DNA from: [Zimmermannella] faecalis ATCC 13722 | GTDB lineage: Bacteria; Actinomycetota; Actinomycetes; Actinomycetales; Microbacteriaceae | Length of the DNA: 64,000 bases | Direction: 5' to 3' | Assembly: GCF_000381765.1 (NCBI RefSeq) | Contig: NZ_KB907085.1 | Location: 22,599 to 86,598 of the forward strand | Part shown: positions 35,715 through 45,304 of the stretch, one piece after another | How the letters are laid out: every line of letters begins with the position of its first letter | Numbering within the stretch: position 1 is the stretch's first letter | Notes under the pieces: model-generated | The model's database searches: none | The model's input: the letters and a program-made list of their open reading frames with translations, nothing else | What the model was told of the DNA's origin: nothing | Made by a program: the position numbers and the translations under genes

Positions 35715-36485
35715 CTAGGCCGCGACGACCGGGTTCATCAGCGCGCCGATGCCCTCGATGACGCAGGTCACCTCGTCGCCGTCAACGATCTGGCCGACGC
35801 CCTCGGGCGTGCCGGTGAGCAGCACGTCGCCGGGCAGCAGCGTGAACACGCTCGAGGCGTACTCGATGAGGGTCGCAACCGAGCGCTCCATCTGGTTGAG
35901 GTTGCCGACCTGGCGGGTTTCGTCGTTCACCTGGCTGCCGATCGCGCCCTGCGACGGGTCGAACTCGGTCTCGATGTACGGGCCGAGCGGGCAGAACGAG
36001 TCGAAGCCCTTCGCGCGCGACCACTGGTCGTCGCTGCGCTGCAGGTCGCGGGCCGTGACATCGTTGCCGACGGTGTACCCGAAGATGACCTGGTGCGCGT
36101 CGGCGGCCGGCACGTTGCGGGCGACCTGGCCGATCACCACGGCGAGCTCGGCCTCGTAGTGCACGTTCTGCGACTGCTTCGGCAGGATGATCGGATGCCC
36201 GGGGCCGATGATCGAGGTGTTCGGCTTGAGGAACATGAGCGGCTCGCCCGGCACCTCACCGCCCATCTCGGCCGCGTGCGCGGCGTAGTTGCGGCCGAAC
36301 GCGACCACCTTCGAGCGGGGAATCACGGGCGCGAGCAGGCGCGCATCGTCGAATGGGATGCGCTCGTCGGTGGTCTCGAAGCCCGTGTAGAGCGGGTCGC
36401 CGAAGAGCTTGACGTATTCGTTCGCCTCCTCGTCGAGAATTCCGTAGGCGAGCTGGTTCTGGTAGTCGAAGCGTGCGATCTTCAC
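35715..36485 (-). CDS. Fumarylacetoacetate hydrolase-family protein
   Basis: A 256-residue metal-dependent hydrolase/isomerase/decarboxylase of the FAH family. SKVVAFGRNYAAHAAEM (58-74), LMFLKPNTSIIGPG, HYEAELAVVIG (metal-ligand Glu pair), GNDVTARDLQ and LTGTPEGVGQI are its standard motifs. Members act on 2-keto-enoic acids and acylpyruvates in aromatic degradation or as oxaloacetate decarboxylases, and the substrate is not readable. It stands alone near gltX, in the same orientation. Confidence 0.9.
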   Translation of the reverse strand: MKIARFDYQNQLAYGILDEEANEYVKLFGDPLYTGFETTDERIPFDDARLLAPVIPRSKVVAFGRNYAAHAAEMGGEVPGEPLMFLKPNTSIIGPGHPIILPKQSQNVHYEAELAVVIGQVARNVPAADAHQVIFGYTVGNDVTARDLQRSDDQWSRAKGFDSFCPLGPYIETEFDPSQGAIGSQVNDETRQVGNLNQMERSVATLIEYASSVFTLLPGDVLLTGTPEGVGQIVDGDEVTCVIEGIGALMNPVVAA

Positions 36486-36504
36486 CCGGCCAGCCTAACG
36501 CGAC

Positions 36505-38115
36505 CTACTCTGGCAGCAGCTCGACTCCCTCGACCTTGTCACGTTCATAGTCGGAACTTCCCAGGGTTTCGCCGCGGAAGTAACGCGGGTTCGCGGCGCG
36601 CATGACGAACATGAGCACCACCCCGAGCAGCAGCACGCCGACGCCGAGCACGAACACGAGGCCGATGCCGTCCTGCGCGACCCCGTCGGCGTCGTACGTC
36701 GTCGCGAACAGTGCTGAGCCCGAGCCGTACGACGGGCTGAGCGAGTCGATGCAGGTCTGCACGAACATCCACACGAGCGTCACGCCGCCGGCGAGCGGCA
36801 GCAGGAACCGCATGAAGAAGTTGCGCACGCTCGTGAACCAGCTGCGACGGAAGTACCAGACCGCGGCGAGGCCGGTCGCGCCGTAGTAGAAGCAGACCAT
36901 CATGCCGAGTGCGGTGATCGTGTCCCAGAGCGCGTTCTCGCTGAGCAGGCGCATGACGACGTAGAACACGACCGACGCGGCGGCCGCGACAAACGTCGCG
37001 ACGGCGGGCGACTTGAACCGCGGCGAGATGCGCGCGAACGACTTCGGCATCGCCTCGTAGTAGCCCATCGCGAGCATCGTGCGCGCGGGCGACACCATGG
37101 TCGACTGCAGCGACGCGAGCGACGACGTGAGGATCGCGATCGACATGAGCATCGCGAACGGCCCCATCACCTCGGGGGCGAGCACGGCGAAGATCGATTC
37201 CTGGTTCTCGGGGTTGCCGGCACCGAACCCCTCGCCACTGATGCCCGACCACATGAGGGTCGCGACGGTGACGAGCAGGTAGAGCGCGACGATCGTGATG
37301 ATCGTGACGGTCGCGGCGCGGCCCGGCGTGCGCTTCGGGTCTTTCGTCTCCTCGTTCATCGTGATGACGGTGTCCCAGCCCCAGAACATGAAGATCGACA
37401 GCGAGACGCCGGCGATGACGACCGAGAGGTCGCCGACCTCGAACGGGTTGAACCAGCTCACGTCGACGGGCGTGTAGTCGTACGCGTCGCCGCTGACCGC
37501 CGAGGTGATCGCGGCGACCGAGTACCAGACGAGCGCGATGAGCTGGAAGATCACGAGGCCCCACTGCACGCGCTCGGTGGTCTCGACGCCGCGGTAGCCG
37601 ATCCACGCCGCGAGCGCGACGAAGACGGTCGTGATGAGGATGTTGATGCCGAGGTTGTCGAAGGGCACGTCGGCAATCGCGGGGTCGCCGAAGATCTGGC
37701 TCAGCAGAATGAAGAAGAAGTCGGTCGCGACCGCCGCGAGGTTCGAGAGCACGAGGATCGTCGCCGAGACGAGGCCCCAGCCGGTCATCCACCCGACCCA
37801 CGGCCCGAACGCGCGCGTCGCCCACGTGAATGAGGTACCCGAGTCGGGCAGCGCCATGTTGAGCTCGCGGTAGCCGAACAGCACGAGCAGCATCGGGATG
37901 AACCCGATGAGCAGAATCGCCGGGGTCTGCAGGCCCACCTCCGAGACCGTCGGGCCAAGCCCCGAGGTGAGCGTGTACGCCGGCGCGATCGTCGAGACGC
38001 CGATGACGGCGCCACCGATGACGCCGACCTTCCCGATCGTGAGGCCCTTCGCGCCGGGCCCCGAAATGGCGGTCGTAATTGGTCCCGCGACGTCGGCCTG
38101 CGGTCGTGTGCTCAT
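36505..38115 (-). CDS. APC-family amino acid permease
   Basis: A 536-residue inner-membrane transporter with about twelve to fourteen segments. GVIGGAVIGVSTIAPAYTLT begins TM1, GTSFTWATRAFGPWVGWMTGW is the conserved TM3 entrance, and TMNEETKDPKRTPGRAA is the TM6-7 loop. GGAGG precedes ATG 38115. The promoter region includes the perfect palindrome TTAATCGATTAA. It may carry an amino acid or amine (the gabT locus is nearby, but not adjacent). Substrate unknown. Confidence 0.87.
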   Translation of the reverse strand: MSTRPQADVAGPITTAISGPGAKGLTIGKVGVIGGAVIGVSTIAPAYTLTSGLGPTVSEVGLQTPAILLIGFIPMLLVLFGYRELNMALPDSGTSFTWATRAFGPWVGWMTGWGLVSATILVLSNLAAVATDFFFILLSQIFGDPAIADVPFDNLGINILITTVFVALAAWIGYRGVETTERVQWGLVIFQLIALVWYSVAAITSAVSGDAYDYTPVDVSWFNPFEVGDLSVVIAGVSLSIFMFWGWDTVITMNEETKDPKRTPGRAATVTIITIVALYLLVTVATLMWSGISGEGFGAGNPENQESIFAVLAPEVMGPFAMLMSIAILTSSLASLQSTMVSPARTMLAMGYYEAMPKSFARISPRFKSPAVATFVAAAASVVFYVVMRLLSENALWDTITALGMMVCFYYGATGLAAVWYFRRSWFTSVRNFFMRFLLPLAGGVTLVWMFVQTCIDSLSPSYGSGSALFATTYDADGVAQDGIGLVFVLGVGVLLLGVVLMFVMRAANPRYFRGETLGSSDYERDKVEGVELLPE

Positions 38116-38144
38116 GCGGTCCTCCGTTGGATCATCCCGCAATA

Positions 38145-38156
38145 TTAATCGATTAA
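38145..38156. promoter_or_regulatory. Operator-like palindrome TTAATCGATTAA
   Basis: A perfect 12-base palindrome in an AT-rich patch 29-41 bases before the permease start codon. It resembles LacI- and TetR-type operators; no cognate regulator is evident beside it. Confidence 0.5.
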
Positions 38157-38227
38157 GTTTGGCGCACAACACATGCCCGCTCGCGGCCAAGACGGATACG
38201 CGCGGTCGCGCGCCGCTCGGCGCACGC

Positions 38228-39148
38228 CTACTTGCCGGCGTTGTCGCGCTTTGGGCCGCGGTATTCGCTCGGCAGCACGATGACCGGCACCTCGAGCGCC
38301 TCGAGGATGCGCCGGGCTCGCGACCCGAGAAACACGCTCAGCCCGCGGCCGAGCCGGCTCGAGCCGATGAGCGCGAGGTCGCCCGGGCGCCAGTCGATCT
38401 TCGCGAGGGCGTCTTCGAACCCGCGCCCCTCGGCGATCTGAATCGTCGCGCGCCCCGAGTCGAGCATCCCGACCGCGGTGTCTTCGAGGTGGCGCCCGCC
38501 AAAGCTGCGTGCCTCGTCGTAGATCTCGCGCACCTCGCGCGGCGCGACCTGGTCGACCTGCACGAGGGAGACGAGCCTGAGCGGCACGTCGCGCTCGACC
38601 GCGCGCTGCACGGCCCGGCCGATGACCACTTCGGAACCCGCGCGCGTGCCGTAGATGCCAGTGATGCGCTGCACGGGTGTTCCCGGGTCGGCGAAGCGCC
38701 GCACCGCGAGCCCAACGGGCACGGGCGAGGCGTGCAGCAGGGCGTTCGCGACCGGCCCGAGCGTGAACCTGTGCAGAATCGGGCCCGCGTGTGCACCGAT
38801 CACGATCACCGAGGCATCGACCTCTTCGGCCGCCTCAATCAGCCCGCGGGCAGGGTTGTCGTCGAAGCGCACCTCAAAGCGGGCGTCGATCCCCTCGGGC
38901 ACGCGGCGCAGCGCGTCATCGCGCCACTCGCGCAGCTGGGCCGAGTAGATGCGGTCGGTGGGGATGAACGTGCCGACACTCGCGGCACCGTACGCCGACG
39001 GCTCGGGCACGACCATCGTGATGATGACTTCTGAGCCCTTGTCGCGAGCAAGGAAGCTCGCGAGGGCGAGTGCGTCGTAGCCCGGCGCATCCGCGACATA
39101 CCCCACGATGATGCGCTCGGGGGATGTCGATGCTGCCGGTGCCGTCAT
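38228..39148 (-). CDS. Universal stress protein with two Usp domains
   Basis: A 306-residue cytoplasmic protein with two tandem Usp folds. Domain 1 is RIIVGYVADAPGYDALALAS (12-31) to VIVIGAHAG...LLHASPVPVGL, and domain 2 is RITGIYGTRAGSEVVIGRAV to LALIGSSRLGRGLSVFLGS...APVIVLP-like end. The G-2x-G-9x-G(S/T) nucleotide-binding pattern is recognisable in the second domain (GSSRLGRGLSVFLGSRA). AGGAG precedes ATG 39148. It is divergent from the TetR gene. Confidence 0.85.
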   Translation of the reverse strand: MTAPAASTSPERIIVGYVADAPGYDALALASFLARDKGSEVIITMVVPEPSAYGAASVGTFIPTDRIYSAQLREWRDDALRRVPEGIDARFEVRFDDNPARGLIEAAEEVDASVIVIGAHAGPILHRFTLGPVANALLHASPVPVGLAVRRFADPGTPVQRITGIYGTRAGSEVVIGRAVQRAVERDVPLRLVSLVQVDQVAPREVREIYDEARSFGGRHLEDTAVGMLDSGRATIQIAEGRGFEDALAKIDWRPGDLALIGSSRLGRGLSVFLGSRARRILEALEVPVIVLPSEYRGPKRDNAGK

Positions 39149-39295
39149 TGGCTGCCACTCCTCATTCTCACTGCGCGCTCCCGCACCCTCTCGAACGGCG
39201 CCGCCACGCGTAGCCATAATGCTACCCGCCGACCCCACTGACGAATGTCGATCATTTATTCTTTACCCTGAAGGCACCGACGAAGGAGGCCGACC

Positions 39296-39964
39296 ATGGC
39301 TGGAAACCGACGCCCCGCGGGCCGACCGCGCACGCGTATCCTCGGCCGCGAGGTCATCACCGAGGCCGCGCGCAAGATTATTGCGACGAACGGCGTGCAG
39401 GCGTTCACAATGACGCAACTCGCCGCCCGCCTCAATGTGACCCCGTCGGCGGTGTACAACCATGCCGACTCGAAGCTCGAGATTTTGCGCTGGATCGAAG
39501 ACTCGATCATGGGCGAGATCGACGTGACGCCCTTCGATGAGAAGCCGTGGCGCGAGGCGCTGAAGCTCTGGGCGCGCAGCTACCGCGACACGATGGCGAA
39601 GCACTCCGAGCTCATCACGGCGATCGCGACGACCGAGGTGCTCGAGTCGCCGCAGACGGTCGCAATGTACGAGCGCGTCACGCAGGCGCTCGTCGAGGCC
39701 GGCTGGCCGCTCGAGTCGATCGTGCCGCTCATCACGGCGCTCGAGTCGTTCATCTACGGCAACGCGATCAACGAGCACGCGCCCGAAGACGTCTACGCGG
39801 TCGGCGAGCTCGCGCGCTACGCGCCGACGTTCTCGAAGGCGGTTGAGGCGCAGCCCGAGCGCAGCCAGCACGCGATCAACGACGAGCTGTTCGACATCGG
39901 CTTCGAGGCGATCGTGACGTGGACCCAGGAGCACTTCGCGAAGGGAACCGGAGCGCAGAAGTAG
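39296..39964 (+). CDS. TetR-family transcriptional regulator
   Basis: A 222-residue regulator. The N-terminal helix-turn-helix (about 20-62) reads ITEAARKIIATNGVQAFTMT and then QLAARLNVTPSAVYNHADSK. The rest is the TetR-C-like ligand domain. AAGGAGG precedes ATG 39296. It is divergent from the universal stress protein gene and convergent with gabT. The last codons overlap a 30-base tandem duplication that continues past the stop. Target and ligand are unknown. Confidence 0.9.
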   Translation: MAGNRRPAGRPRTRILGREVITEAARKIIATNGVQAFTMTQLAARLNVTPSAVYNHADSKLEILRWIEDSIMGEIDVTPFDEKPWREALKLWARSYRDTMAKHSELITAIATTEVLESPQTVAMYERVTQALVEAGWPLESIVPLITALESFIYGNAINEHAPEDVYAVGELARYAPTFSKAVEAQPERSQHAINDELFDIGFEAIVTWTQEHFAKGTGAQK

Positions 39965-39997
39965 AGCGCGAAGGGAACCGGAGCGCAATAACAGAGC
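39938..39997 (+). repeat. 30-bp tandem duplication at the TetR gene 3' end
   Basis: GCGAAGGGAACCGGAGCGCA occurs at 39938-39957 and again at 39968-39987, with AGAGC after each. The first unit contains the stop codon at 39962-39964 and the second is non-coding. Confidence 0.85.
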
Positions 39998-40010
39998 GTC
40001 AGCCCAAACG

Positions 40011-40049
40011 AACGGCGGGGCCCGAGTCAGTGACTCGGGCCCCGCCGTT
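40011..40049. terminator. Bidirectional terminator between TetR and gabT
   Basis: A perfect palindrome with 19-base arms (AACGGCGGGGCCCGAGTCA, then one central base), flanked by TTTCG on the plus side, between convergent genes. Confidence 0.88.
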
Positions 40050-40062
40050 TCGTGGATACGCG

Positions 40063-41388
40063 CTACGCGTTCGCGCGGATCGCGGCGACCAGCACGTCGA
40101 GGCCGTCGCGGAGCGTCTTCTCCGGCATGACGAGCGGGGGCAGCAGGCGAATCACGTTGCCGTAGGTGCCGCAGGTGAGGAACAGCACGCCCTCGCCGAG
40201 CGCCTGCTTCACGATCTTGCCGACGACCTCGGGGTTCGGGGTCTTGTCGGCACCCGTGACGAACTCGATCGCGAGCATCGCGCCGCGGCCGCGCACCTCA
40301 CCGACGATGTCGAGCTCGTCGACGAGCGGCTCGAGCACCGACTTCGCGACCTCTTCGATCTTCAGCGCGGCGTCGAGCAGGCCCTGCTCCTCGTACGCCT
40401 CGATCGTCGCGAGCGCCGACGCGTTCGCGACCGGGTTGCCCGAGTAGGTGCCGCCGATGCCACCGGGCTGGGGCGCATCCATGATCTCGGCGCGGCCGAT
40501 GACTGCCGACAGCGGCATGCCGCCCGCGAGGCCCTTCGCCGAGGTGACGAGGTCGGGCTCGATGCCGCTCCATTCCGAGCAGAACCACTTGCCGGTGCGG
40601 GCCATGCCGGCCTGCACCTCGTCGGCAACGAACACGATGCCGTTGTCGTTCGCGAACTTCACGAGGCCCTCGAGGAACCCGTCGGCCGGCACGAGGAAGC
40701 CGCCCTCGCCGACGAGGGGCTCGATGACGATCGCGGCGACGTTGTGCGCGCCGACCTGCTTCTCGATCGCCGAGATGGTGCGGGCCGCGGCCGCTTCGCC
40801 CGAGAGCTCGTCGCGGTACGGGTAGCTGAGCGGCACGCGGTAGATCTCGTTCGCGAACGGGCCGAAGCCGTCCTTGTACGGGAGGTTCTTCGCGGTCATC
40901 GCCATCGTGAGGTTGGTACGGCCGTGGAACGCGTGGTCGAACACGACGATCGCGTTGCGGCCCGTGTACTTACGGGCGATCTTCACGGCGTTTTCGAGCG
41001 CCTCGGCACCCGAGTTGAACAGGGCGGCCTTCTTCTCGAACGAGCCGGGGGTGAGCTCGGTGAGGCGCTTGCAGAGCTCGACGTAGTTGCCGTAGGGCGC
41101 CGTGTTCACCTGCAGGTGGAGCGCGTTCGCCGCGGCGTCCTGCACGGCCTTGACGACCTTCGGGTTCGCGTTGCCGACGGTCGACACGCCAATGCCCGAG
41201 CCGAAGTCGATGAACTGGTTGCCGTCGACGTCGCGCAGCACGACACCGTCGGCGTCCTCGATGTAGCTCGGCAGGGCCGAGCCGATCGACGCGCTCACGT
41301 ACTTCGTGCGCTCCTTCGCGAGCTCCTGCGACTTGGGGCCGGGGATCTCGGTGACAATCTTCCGCTGCTGTTCGAGACGGAACTCCAT
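40063..41388 (-). CDS. gabT: 4-aminobutyrate aminotransferase
   Basis: A 441-residue PLP enzyme (class III aminotransferase) that transfers the amino group of 4-aminobutyrate to 2-oxoglutarate in the cytoplasm. FNSGAEALENAVKIARK (124-140), DHAFHGRTNLTMAMT (151-165), VFVADEVQAGMARTG (253-267) and SAKGLAGGMP with PLP Lys285 are characteristic. The length is normal. It is divergent from the PucR-family regulator, a usual arrangement for GABA use. A succinate-semialdehyde dehydrogenase partner (gabD) is not in the window. Confidence 0.93.
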   Translation of the reverse strand: MEFRLEQQRKIVTEIPGPKSQELAKERTKYVSASIGSALPSYIEDADGVVLRDVDGNQFIDFGSGIGVSTVGNANPKVVKAVQDAAANALHLQVNTAPYGNYVELCKRLTELTPGSFEKKAALFNSGAEALENAVKIARKYTGRNAIVVFDHAFHGRTNLTMAMTAKNLPYKDGFGPFANEIYRVPLSYPYRDELSGEAAAARTISAIEKQVGAHNVAAIVIEPLVGEGGFLVPADGFLEGLVKFANDNGIVFVADEVQAGMARTGKWFCSEWSGIEPDLVTSAKGLAGGMPLSAVIGRAEIMDAPQPGGIGGTYSGNPVANASALATIEAYEEQGLLDAALKIEEVAKSVLEPLVDELDIVGEVRGRGAMLAIEFVTGADKTPNPEVVGKIVKQALGEGVLFLTCGTYGNVIRLLPPLVMPEKTLRDGLDVLVAAIRANA

Positions 41389-41562
41389 TGCTCTGCCTTC
41401 CTTTCACCGCCCTGCGTGGGCGCTCGATGACCGACGTGACTTGGTAAGGCGCACGCCTCACCACAGCGTTCAGCGTACGCCCGCAACGTGACGCACAGCA
41501 TGTCGTCATGCACCACGCGAGGCCAGCTTGTTGTGCACTCGCACGGCCCGTAGGCTCGGGGC

Positions 41563-43011
41563 ATGGTCACGACGATCGCCGAGCTCCTGCGCGCCCCCGA
41601 ACTCGGGTTGCGGCTGCGCCTCGGCGACGAGGTGCCGCTGCGGCGCGAGCTCGACTGGGCCGTCGTCACCGAGCTCGTCGACCCCTCCCCCTCGCTCGCC
41701 GGTGGCGAGCTCGTGCTCACGACCGGCGTTCGGCTTCGCACGCCCGAGCAGTTCCGCAGCTTCGTCGGCGCGGTCGCCCAGGCCGGGTCGGCGGGCCTCG
41801 GGTTCGGCATCGGCATCAGCCACGACGAGATCCCCGAGGCCCTGCTCGACGCCGCCGCGAGCGCGGGGCTCCCCGTCGTCGAGGTGCCGTTCGAGGTGTC
41901 GTTCTCAGAGGTCACGCGCTACGTCGCGGCCCGCAACGAGAGCGAGCGGGTCGCGAAGCTCGAGACGCGCTATCGCCAGCGGCAGCGCCTCGTCGAGCTG
42001 CTGCTCGGCGACGGCGAACTCGAGGCGATGCTCGCGGCGCTCGGCAAAGACGCCGCGGCCCACTTCGCGGTGTCGCTCAACGGTGAGATCGTCGCCGGCA
42101 CGCTCGAGGTCGACGACCCGGCCGTGACGGGGTGGGATGCGCTGCCGATCGCCCTCGCGAACTCGGGCCAGGCGACGCTCCACGCCTCGCATCCGCGCCG
42201 CGACGACCTCATCAACGCGGCCCGCTCCCTCGTCGGCCTCCACCTCTCGCAGGCGGCGAGGCGCATGCGCTCGGCGCGCGAGCAGGCGGGCCAGGTGCTC
42301 GGCGATCTCGGCTCGGGGCTGCTCGACGACGCGAGCACCGCGACGCGGCTCGAACAGGTCGGGCTTCGGCCGGGCCGGCGGTATCGGATGCTCGTGGCCG
42401 AGCAGCGCGCCGGCACGCGCGGCGACCTCGCGACCATGCGCATCCCGAACTCGCTGCAGGCGACCGCGACGGCGCTCGTCGAGGGGCAGCTCATCGTCGT
42501 GCTCGACGACGACGCGGGCGACCCGCACATCGCCGCCGAGGTGCTGCTCGCGACGACTCGCGCGGCAGGTATCTCGGCGCGCATCGGCATCGGCGGGGTG
42601 TACCCGGTTGGTGTGGCGCTGCGGTGGAGCTGGCACGAGGCCCGCGACGCGCTCGCGCACCTCGGCGACGACGAAGAAATCGGCCAGGCGACGCGCATCT
42701 CGCTCGCGTCGCTCGTGCTCGGGGCCGCGAACACGCCCGTCGAGCAGCTCGCCCGCGAGGTGCTCGCACCGCTCGAGCGCAGCGACGCCGAGCACGGTAC
42801 CGCGCTCATCGACACCCTCGACGCGTGGATCGAGCACTCGGGTGCCGCGGCCGAGGTCGCCGAGGCGCTCGGCACCCACCGCAACACGGTGCGCTACCGC
42901 ATCGAGCAGATCACGCGCCTCACTGGGCTCGACCCGCGCATCACCGACGACATCGTGCAGTTCGCGCTCGCGCGCACCGCGGCGCGGCTCCTCCCCCGCC
43001 GCCACGCCTGA
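41563..43011 (+). CDS. PucR-family transcriptional regulator
   Basis: A 482-residue regulator. An N-terminal PucR/CdaR ligand domain (about 1-125, TIAELLRAPELGLRLRLGDE), a central GGDEF-like region with degenerate residues and a C-terminal helix-turn-helix (HSGAAAEVAEALGTHRNTVR, about 425-444) are visible. It is divergent from gabT, and GabR/PucR-type activators of this kind control GABA operons, so gabT is the likely target. No second target was identified. The 174-base divergent region has no strong palindrome that I can name. Confidence 0.88.
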   Translation: MVTTIAELLRAPELGLRLRLGDEVPLRRELDWAVVTELVDPSPSLAGGELVLTTGVRLRTPEQFRSFVGAVAQAGSAGLGFGIGISHDEIPEALLDAAASAGLPVVEVPFEVSFSEVTRYVAARNESERVAKLETRYRQRQRLVELLLGDGELEAMLAALGKDAAAHFAVSLNGEIVAGTLEVDDPAVTGWDALPIALANSGQATLHASHPRRDDLINAARSLVGLHLSQAARRMRSAREQAGQVLGDLGSGLLDDASTATRLEQVGLRPGRRYRMLVAEQRAGTRGDLATMRIPNSLQATATALVEGQLIVVLDDDAGDPHIAAEVLLATTRAAGISARIGIGGVYPVGVALRWSWHEARDALAHLGDDEEIGQATRISLASLVLGAANTPVEQLAREVLAPLERSDAEHGTALIDTLDAWIEHSGAAAEVAEALGTHRNTVRYRIEQITRLTGLDPRITDDIVQFALARTAARLLPRRHA

Positions 43012-43047
43012 CGCGCGGCGACGAGGGCCAGCGACGAGAGCCGCAGC

Positions 43048-44127
43048 CTACGCGAGCTTGACGAGCCAGCCGTGCGTGTCGTTGACGTCGCCGTTCTGAA
43101 TGCCCGTGAGCTCGGCACGGATGCGCATCGAGAGCGAGTCGAGGGTGACCGGCGGGTTCTCGATGGTGAAGTCGGTCGCCTTGAGCGTGCCGATCGGGGC
43201 GATCACGGCGGCGGTGCCGACGGCGAACGCCTCGGTGATCTCGCCGGCGGCGGCACCCTCGCGCCACTCGTCGAGGGTGATGCGGCGGCGCTCGACCTTG
43301 TGGCCGGCCTCAGCGACGAGCTCGAGGATCGCCTCGTTCGTGACGCTCGCGAGAATCGAGTCGGACTCGGGCGTCGCGACGGTGCCGTCCTTGAACGCGA
43401 GCACGATGTTCATGCCGCCGAGTTCCTCGAGGTACTTCTGCTCGGAGGCGTCGAGGAACAGCACCTGCTCGCAGCCGTTCTCATACGCCGTCTGCTGCGG
43501 CAGCAGGCTCGCGGCGTAGTTGCCGCCGCACTTCGCGGCACCCGTGCCGCCTCGGCCGGCGCGCGAGAGCTCGCGCTCGAGCCAGATGTCGACGGGCCGC
43601 GTCGGGTCGGCGAAGTACGAGCCGGCCGGCGAGGCGATGACGAAGTACGAGACCGTCTGGGCCGCGCGCACGCCGAGGAAGTCCTCGTTCGCGATCATGA
43701 ACGGGCGCAGGTAGAGCGACTGCCCCTTGCCGTGCTCGGGCACCCAGCGCTCGTCGATCTGCACGAGCTGGCGCAGCGACTCGACGAAGAGTTCCTCGGG
43801 CAGCTCGGGCAGCGCGAGGCGGCGCGCCGAGGCGGCGAAGCGTGCCGCGTTGCGCTCGGGGCGGAACGTGTGCACCGAGCCGTCGGCGTGACGGTACGCC
43901 TTGAGGCCCTCGAAGATCTCCTGGGCGTAGTGGAAGACGGCGCTCGCCGGGTTCAGCGTGAGCGGCCCGTAGGGCACGACCCGCGCATCCTGCCAGCCGC
44001 CGGCTTTCGTCCAGTCGATGACGACCATGTGGTCGGTGAAGTGCTGGCCGAACCCGGGGTTCGCGAGCACCTCCTGCAGCTCGGCATCGGTTGCGGGGTT
44101 GGGATTACGGTCGATTCGAAACGACAT
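43048..44127 (-). CDS. ilvE: Branched-chain amino acid aminotransferase
   Basis: A 359-residue fold type IV PLP enzyme that makes the last step of Leu, Ile and Val synthesis. VVPYGPLTLNPASAVFHYAQ (50-69), EIFEGLKAYRHADG, GAAKCGGNYAAS with PLP Lys199, and EELGGMNIVLAF are family signatures. It lies 26 bases downstream of leuB on the same strand, a fixed actinobacterial pair. It is convergent with the PucR gene; only 36 bases separate them and I see no clear terminator. Confidence 0.95.
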   Translation of the reverse strand: MSFRIDRNPNPATDAELQEVLANPGFGQHFTDHMVVIDWTKAGGWQDARVVPYGPLTLNPASAVFHYAQEIFEGLKAYRHADGSVHTFRPERNAARFAASARRLALPELPEELFVESLRQLVQIDERWVPEHGKGQSLYLRPFMIANEDFLGVRAAQTVSYFVIASPAGSYFADPTRPVDIWLERELSRAGRGGTGAAKCGGNYAASLLPQQTAYENGCEQVLFLDASEQKYLEELGGMNIVLAFKDGTVATPESDSILASVTNEAILELVAEAGHKVERRRITLDEWREGAAAGEITEAFAVGTAAVIAPIGTLKATDFTIENPPVTLDSLSMRIRAELTGIQNGDVNDTHGWLVKLA

Positions 44128-44153
44128 TGGGTTCCTTGCAGTGAGCAGTTGAG

Positions 44154-45203
44154 TTAGTTCGCGAGCCGGGCGACGATCGCGTCGCCGATCTCACTCGTCG
44201 TGCGGGCGGCGCCGTCGCGGGCGGCGAGGTCGGCTTCGCAGGCGCCCTCGACGCGGTCGGCGGCCTCGACGAGGTCGAAGTGTCGCAGCAGCAGGGCAAC
44301 CGACAGGATGGCCGCGGTCGGGTCGGCCTTGCCGGTGCCGGCGATATCGGGTGCCGAGCCGTGCACGGGTTCGAACATGCTCGGGAACTCGCCCCCGGGG
44401 TTGATGTTCCCCGAGGCTGCCAGGCCGATACCTCCGGTAACGGCGCCGGCGAGGTCGGTGATGATGTCACCGAAGAGGTTGTCGGTCACGATCACGTCGA
44501 AGCGCGACGGATCGGTCACGAAGAAAATAGTGGCCGCATCGATGTGCAGGTAGTCGACGGCGACGTCGGGGTACTCGCCCGCGACCTCGTTCACGATGCG
44601 GTTCCACAGCAGCCCGGCGTTCACGAGCACGTTCTTCTTGTGCACGAGCGTGAGCTTGCCGCGGCGGGTGCGGGCGAGGTCGAAGGCGTATCGCACGGTG
44701 CGCTCGACCCCGTGCGCGGTGTTCACCGAGGTCTCGGTCGCGATCTCGTGCGGGGTGCCGGTGCGCATGGCGCCGCCGTTGCCGGTGTAGAGACCCTCGG
44801 TGCCCTCGCGCACGACGACGAAGTCGATCTCGCCGGGTGCCGCGAGCGGGCTGCGCGCGCTCGGCCAGAGCTTCGAGGGGCGCAGGTTGATGTAGTGGTC
44901 GAAGGCGAACCGCAGCTTGAGCAGCAGGCCGCGCTCGAGAATGCCGCCCGCGAGCTTCGGGTCGGCCGGGTCGCCGCCGACGGCGCCGAGGAGCAGCGCG
45001 TCGTGGCGGGCGAGCGTGTCGAGCGAGGCGTCGTCGAGCACCTCGCCGGTTTCGAGGTAGTGGCCCGCGCCGAACGGATACTCGGTCTCGGCGAGCTCGA
45101 CGTCGGCGGGCAGCGCCGCGCGCAGGACTTTGCGGGCCTCGGTGATCACCTCTGGGCCGATTCCGTCGCCCTCGATCACTCCGAGATCCAGCTTCTGCAC
45201 CAC
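44154..45203 (-). CDS. leuB: 3-isopropylmalate dehydrogenase
   Basis: A 349-residue NAD-dependent beta-decarboxylating dehydrogenase of leucine synthesis. [20 protein letters not shown] binds near the N-terminus, and [18 protein letters not shown] and [14 protein letters not shown] (metal and substrate residues) are conserved. GTG at 45203 is preferred because AAAGGA lies at suitable distance, whereas an ATG at 45212 is directly against it. The latter would add three residues. It is upstream of ilvE in the same operon. Confidence 0.94.
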   Translation of the reverse strand: MVQKLDLGVIEGDGIGPEVITEARKVLRAALPADVELAETEYPFGAGHYLETGEVLDDASLDTLARHDALLLGAVGGDPADPKLAGGILERGLLLKLRFAFDHYINLRPSKLWPSARSPLAAPGEIDFVVVREGTEGLYTGNGGAMRTGTPHEIATETSVNTAHGVERTVRYAFDLARTRRGKLTLVHKKNVLVNAGLLWNRIVNEVAGEYPDVAVDYLHIDAATIFFVTDPSRFDVIVTDNLFGDIITDLAGAVTGGIGLAASGNINPGGEFPSMFEPVHGSAPDIAGTGKADPTAAILSVALLLRHFDLVEAADRVEGACEADLAARDGAARTTSEIGDAIVARLAN

Positions 45204-45304
45204 GCTGCGCATCCTTTCGCCTGAACCGTGGCCACCCTGTGCCGTGGCCACGTATTCGCTAAGCCTACCGCGCAGCGCGGCGTCTCCAGGTGCCGCGATC
45301 GCGC

